From Isoetes taiwanensis (taxonomy: Eukaryota; Streptophyta; Lycopodiopsida; Isoetales; Isoetaceae), in NCBI GenBank assembly GCA_021234155.1, contig JAJEKV010000032.1:9926099-9990098 (forward strand): DNA of 64,000 nucleotides. Reading direction: 5' to 3'. Positions 60,436-64,000 of this stretch are shown here, in pieces (position 1 is the stretch's first letter; each line of letters starts with the position of its first letter). Under the pieces are notes generated by a model. The model saw only the letters and a list, made by a program, of their open reading frames with translations, was not told the origin of the DNA and did not search any database. The position numbers and the translations under genes are program-made.

Positions 60436-62282
60436 CCAAAAGATAACACTTAAACTCAAAAATCCATCTTCAGCTCCAAAGCCACAATCCTACGAACTCA
60501 GAGATGTGACATGGTACACGCACAGGGGCGCTAGGGAACGCTACCCCACTGATTCCTACCTTTACCTTTGCAACAAGACAGGAAGGGGTAAGTATAAGGC
60601 TGAGGACTATTACCCGGCTGGAAAAATGACGAGTTTGGTGGCCTCTCACAACGAAGATGAAATCATAATGACTTGCATTAATGACGACGGGGATGTTGAG
60701 TACATCCTGAGCAGCACAATGTTTAGAATAAGCATGTGCAAGCCAAAAGATGTATATGAGTACATTTCCGAGAACAACAAACTTGGTTACGTAAGTATTA
60801 TGACCTCTTTTCTTTTGTTTGTTGCTGAATCGTATAAATTTATACACACTGAACGCTAACTGAGTTTGCCTGACTGCAGGATATAGTAGACATTTTATCC
60901 TCCGTTATTCTTTGTCCTGAAAAAGTTCTTGTGAAGGGGTTCTGGTACCCACGTACAAATGAAGAGGTAGAAAAAGACAAAGAGGATGAAGAGGAAGAGG
61001 AAGAGGAAGAGGAAGAGGAAGAGGAAGTTGTGGTTAAAGGAAGGGGAAAAAGGCAAGCTTTGGTCACCACCACAGAGCCACCGAAAAAATCAAGGAAGAC
61101 CAAAGCATTGACCATTGGAGAATCAGCAGAAGCACTGCAAAAGGCTCCAGGGGCCGATATTGTCATGAAACCCTCGGACAAATCAAGTGCAATTTTGAAA
61201 CGTGTGAATGAAACAAAGCTTTTAAAGCAAACAATCTCTTTATCCTTAAGCACAATCAAGCGGCCGCCAAAGAATGAAGACGGGGTCAGGGTGCTACAAG
61301 TTCGGAAGTTGTACGCAGCACATGTGGGCATATTAAAGCAAAGAATGAGAAGAAATCCACATGCCCATGTGTCTCCTCTGGTTGTCATGGTTAGCAGAGA
61401 ACAGGTTCAAGAGCTAAGGGATTATAGGAAGGGCGATTTTGAGGACTATACCTACTACGTTCTCGGCGGAACACATAGTTATAAAGCCAGGAAGGAATTG
61501 TCTAAGGAAGAGAGCAGGAATGAGGTTTGGAAGAGTGTGGAAGCCCATATATATGTCGGATTGACAGATGAGGAGGCCAAAGTCGTAGCCGTAAGTCACA
61601 ACCTGGACAATGACTTCAGGTTGAAGATGAGCCTCATAGACAAAATTCGCTCCATGCACAGAGAATACATTGAGTTCAAGCAGTTGCATGGAGATGACTT
61701 TAAGAAGCAAAAGAACAAGCTCCAAGAACTTCGGGAGGCTTGTGTGACAGAATGTTGTCTAAGTTACGACTCTGATAAGAAGCCTATGATGGCGGTAAAG
61801 CAATATGACAACTACTTTCAACTTGCGTTCAGAGATGGCCAAGTAAGTATTTTCTCCTTTGAGTTTAAGTTACTTACAGTATTTACCAGAATATGTGCAT
61901 TAAAAGACATTTCTACCACGTCCTGTGTCGGTATAAATTTATACCGGGCAATGCCACTGTATAAATTTATACCGAACCAGGACTCGGTATAAATTTATAC
62001 CATTCTAAGACGCTGACGTTTAGAACCTCGGCCCACTACGGTATAAATTTATACCGCGGGCATGAACGGGATAAATTTATACCGTGGCCTCGCCTTCTTA
62101 GATTTAGTTGTTCCACAACTGGCCTTAGCCATTAAGCTGTTGAATTAACTGTCCCAAATTTTTAACAGGTGTGGGATCTGCAAGAAAGAATCTTCTGCAT
62201 GTTCGAAGATGGTGAACTTAAAGAGCAATCAAAGAAATACCGCATAAAACCAAAAGTTTTCGAGTCCAAACAAAAAACATGA
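60436..62282 (+). CDS. ParB/Srx-like domain protein, 5' part of a ParB-DNA methyltransferase gene
   Basis: Three exons join in one frame: 60,436-60,790, 60,880-61,842 and 62,169-62,282. All borders are GT/AG and upstream exons are missing. Exon 1 encodes an unrecognised globular region (SYELRDVTWYTHRGARERYP, KDVYEYISENNKLGY). Exon 2 has an acidic run of about 16 Glu, a basic KKSRKTK patch, then a ParB/Srx-like region: HVSPLVVMVSREQVQEL, YYVLGGTHSYKARKEL (61,465-61,482 for GGTHSY), VEAHIYVGLTDEEAKVVAVS. ParB-type domains bind or hydrolyse nucleotides and occur fused to DNA methylases in bacteria and phages. The frame ends at TGA 62,280-62,282; homologous reading continues +1 after a six-A run, so this stop may be a lesion or an assembly error. 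Introns contain the palindromes. Confidence 0.8.
60831..60846. repeat. Single palindrome in the first visible intron
   Basis: CGTATAAATTTATACA lies inside the 89-bp intron 60,791-60,879. The core TATAAATTTATA is exact. Confidence 0.95.
61930..62083. repeat. Palindrome cluster 3 (five copies, intronic)
   Basis: Copies start at 61,930, 61,958, 61,986, 62,040 and 62,068 (the last with one core mismatch). Spacings are 28, 28, 54 and 28 bp. The whole cluster lies inside the intron 61,843-62,168. Confidence 0.95.
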
Positions 62283-63723
62283 GCATAGTGCCATGGACAC
62301 AATTCTGTGGTCCAAGAGCAAAGAAATATTTGTGCGGATTCTTGAAAAGTTGTTGCCAAAGAATTTACTCTCGTTTAAATGGCTAAGGAAGCTAAGACGT
62401 AAGGAGACTTTACTTTGCACTTTACTCAATCCATCTCTAACTCCCTTCTTGGTTGCAGTCAGAAGGACATTGTCACATGCCAGTCGGAGTTAATGAAGCA
62501 ACTGAATTTAGAAGACTGGGAGGAGTGCAAGCTTCTTTACCCGACATGTACAATGCAGACATTATATAATACGAGAACATCTTTGTCAACTTTAGTGGTC
62601 GGGTGAGTTTGTAAAAAGAAGCGCTTTGTGATTTTGTGCTTTTGTGCCGGTGGCTCGCCTTTACTCTTCTTCTGAGAACAAGAAGAAAGGTCTCGCCACA
62701 ACAGCTTCTTGAATCTGGTTCGAAGGGCAAAAGAGGAAAGGCAAAGATTAAAAGCCATCGAACAGGGGCAAGCGTGTAGGAAAGCGATTCGAGGGTGGCT
62801 ACGAAAGATTTACAACATATGGCGGGATTCGCTTGTACAAAGTTGTACATGGTGATCGCACCAAACTAGGGACCTTTGTTGGATAAGCGAGTAACTTCAC
62901 ATTGTGCATAGCTGACATTCCCCATGGTTTTAAGATCAAGGACAGTGTATTTGATGATGAAGCATTCACTCATGTGCAAGTAAAAGCCTTTTTGGATGGT
63001 CTGAAGGACATCACGCTGTCGGCAAATTGGAGAGTCCTAATCTTTCACTCCGACCTTCAAACGATGTCTGTGTTAAAACCCGTTTCATTGGTCTGCAACG
63101 CCGGCTTTGAAAATTGCATCTGGTAAGCCTCGATGTCGTTTGCTTTTTGTACTTTAAAAAGATTTTGCTGCACAAATTTAAACTGCAGTCCTTGCTGCAT
63201 AAATTTATACAGCAGGAACCCCGCGGTATAAATTTATACAGCAGGAGACCTGCGGTATAAATTTATACAGCAGTCCCTTGACCGTGTCCACTTACCTTTT
63301 CTTTCTGCTCTAGGCTGAAGACAAACGTTAAAGGTCATGGTGGTGGTCCACGGTTAGTCAGCTGCTTCGAACATTTTCACATAGGCTACTACAGCGCTGA
63401 CACTAAGAAGACCATGGTGCACTTTAACACTCAAGGTGAGAAGACCCCACCGTGCAATGCATTCCAATTCCCTGCCGTGTTACAGGAAGCTGAGAGACCC
63501 GCAGAGGCAAGGCGCTGTGGTGTCCCACTACCGGAAATCCCAAAGGCTAATTAATAATCTGATACAATGGTTTTCACGCCCTGGGGACTGGGTTTTGGAT
63601 GCTTTTTCAAGAAGTGGTACCACAGCTATGTGCGCTCTTAAGCAGGGGCGTAACGTGGTATCAGTTGACATTGACCCAGACAAGATCAGCTTCATTAGGA
63701 CTCGAATAAACTCCTGTGAATAA
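62283..63723 (+). pseudogene. Beta-class DNA amino-methyltransferase part of the same gene, broken
   Basis: The reading continues from the ParB part as EHSAMDTILWSKSKEIFVRI, then QKDIVTCQSELMKQLNLEDW after a small intron at 62,399-62,458. Next come GYERFTTYGGIRLYKVVHGD and LCIADIPHGFKI (motif IV, 62,914-62,931), an intron at 63,123-63,312, VKGHGGGPRLVSCFEH, and finally SHYRKSQRLINNLIQWF, WVLDAFSRSGTTAMCALKQG (motif I) and VVSVDIDPDK (motif II). Motif IV before motif I is the permuted beta-class order of N6-adenine/N4-cytosine methylases. Lesions: phase break at 62,398/62,459, frameshift near 62,545, TAA 62,567-62,569, frameshift near 62,765, TAA 62,884-62,886 and a frameshift near 63,480. Some could be sequence errors. 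Confidence 0.78.
63196..63269. repeat. Palindrome cluster 4 (three copies, intronic)
   Basis: Copies start at 63,196 (TGCATAAATTTATACA, one core mismatch), 63,225 and 63,254, spaced 29 and 29 bp, inside the intron 63,123-63,312. A further decayed copy (GCACAAATTTAAACTGC) precedes them near 63,170. Confidence 0.95.
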
Positions 63724-63745
63724 ACTCGAATAAACTCCTGAGGAA
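63702..63745 (+). repeat. 24-bp tandem duplication at the end of the methyltransferase ORF
   Basis: ACTCGAATAAACTCCTG is repeated 24 bp apart and contains the TAA (63,721-63,723) that ends the methyltransferase frame. The next ORF starts just after it. Confidence 0.85.
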
Positions 63746-63994
63746 TTAGGAGCGAAAAATGGTGGTGGGGATGTCAAAGGCACCTACACTGAAATCCAGC
63801 CTCCTATTACAGGAAGGAAAGACGAGGAGGTGGAGTTTGTAGACCTCGAACCAATGGAGGTAGATCCCCCCAAGGAGCCAGTTCCAGTGCCATTAGAATC
63901 AGAAGCAGGTGTCACAGGCTTTGTGGCATCACAAGAAACAGAGCAAAAGGGAGATGGGAGCCCTGTAGACTGGGAGGAACCTCCCGTCGTATAA
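63734..63994 (+). CDS. Acidic, Pro/Glu-rich C-terminal extension of the methyltransferase gene
   Basis: An 86-codon open stretch from 63,734 reads PEELGAKNGGGDVKGTYTEI and continues as an acidic, Pro/Glu/Val-rich tail (VDLEPMEVDPPKEPVPVPLE). It ends at TAA 63,992-63,994, which lies inside the last palindrome. It is in a different phase from the methyltransferase motifs, across the 24-bp duplication. No own start is evident, so I read it as the continuation of the same protein, probably unstructured. Confidence 0.5.
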   Translation, partial: TPEELGAKNGGGDVKGTYTEIQPPITGRKDEEVEFVDLEPMEVDPPKEPVPVPLESEAGVTGFVASQETEQKGDGSPVDWEEPPVV

Positions 63995-64000
63995 ATTTAT
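63988..64000. repeat. Palindrome, truncated by the window edge
   Basis: CGTATAAATTTAT runs off the right end, so the palindrome-bearing region continues outside the window. Confidence 0.85.

Noticed and set aside
59025-64000. Palindromes as TATA boxes of many promoters
   Set aside because: Although TATAAA is contained, copies are intronic, symmetric and periodic, which promoters would not explain.
59025-64000. Insertion from a giant virus or phage
   Set aside because: ParB-methylase fusions occur there, but introns, palindromes and lack of any other viral gene in view do not support a recent viral origin; it remains an open possibility only for ancient ancestry.

Overview
The window is nuclear DNA of a land plant. 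It carries spliced plant-type genes with GT/AG introns: an eIF3g gene, a PDIL5-3/5-4-type protein disulfide isomerase with 15 exons, and a PLATZ-family open reading frame. A telo-box lies just upstream of eIF3g. The rest is dense with nested, decayed retroelements (Ty1/copia, Tat-like Ty3/gypsy, LINEs). I cannot name the species. The high repeat load, PPR debris and a ParB-methyltransferase gene would suit a large-genome fern, lycophyte, bryophyte or gymnosperm, but that is inference.

Layout. 1-6.95 kb: two Ty1/copia elements on the minus strand, the first with a clear LTR and an initiator-Met primer binding site, the second heavily decayed. 8.2-11.6 kb: two oppositely oriented LINE fragments around a gypsy nucleocapsid/protease fragment. 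11.6-14.8 kb: mostly unrecognised. 14.8-16.3 kb: decayed exons resembling an RBBP6/PQT3-type ubiquitin ligase. 16.3-21.6 kb: repeats, a LINE 3' end and a gypsy gag fragment. 21.7-37.5 kb: one LINE on the minus strand, split between RT motifs B and C by a 12.15-kb Tat-like gypsy element at 23,024-35,175. That element has two ~2.48-kb LTRs, a GCAAG target-site duplication, an RNase H upstream of RT, and an antisense ORF. 37.6-45 kb: repeats, unrecognised DNA and a PPR remnant. 45.5-46.9 kb: eIF3g. 49.4-50.0 kb: PLATZ-like ORF. 50.7-55.2 kb: PDIL5-like gene. 56.8-58.8 kb: tandem arrays, a tRNA-like SINE head and an LTR remnant.

The most unusual part is 59.0-64.0 kb. A spliced gene there encodes a ParB/Srx-like domain followed by a beta-class (permuted) DNA amino-methyltransferase domain. 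The methyltransferase part is broken by several frameshifts and stops. In and around this gene lie 24 copies of a 16-bp palindrome, GGTATAAATTTATACC, or close variants. They fall only in introns and flanks, never in the exons I could define, and they are evenly spaced within each cluster (about 31, 28, 29 or 21 bp, or twice that). Regularly spaced palindromes, a ParB domain and a DNA methyltransferase together suggest a self-marking selfish element or a parS-like DNA-binding array. This is the best candidate for an undescribed system here.

How the genes relate: eIF3g (translation initiation), the PDIL5-like protein (ER-Golgi thiol chemistry and cargo) and PLATZ (zinc-binding DNA-binding family) are independent housekeeping or regulatory genes. 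Nearly everything else is mobile DNA in nested layers. Some disagreement between the two gypsy LTRs is patchy, so a few frameshifts could be assembly errors rather than biology.
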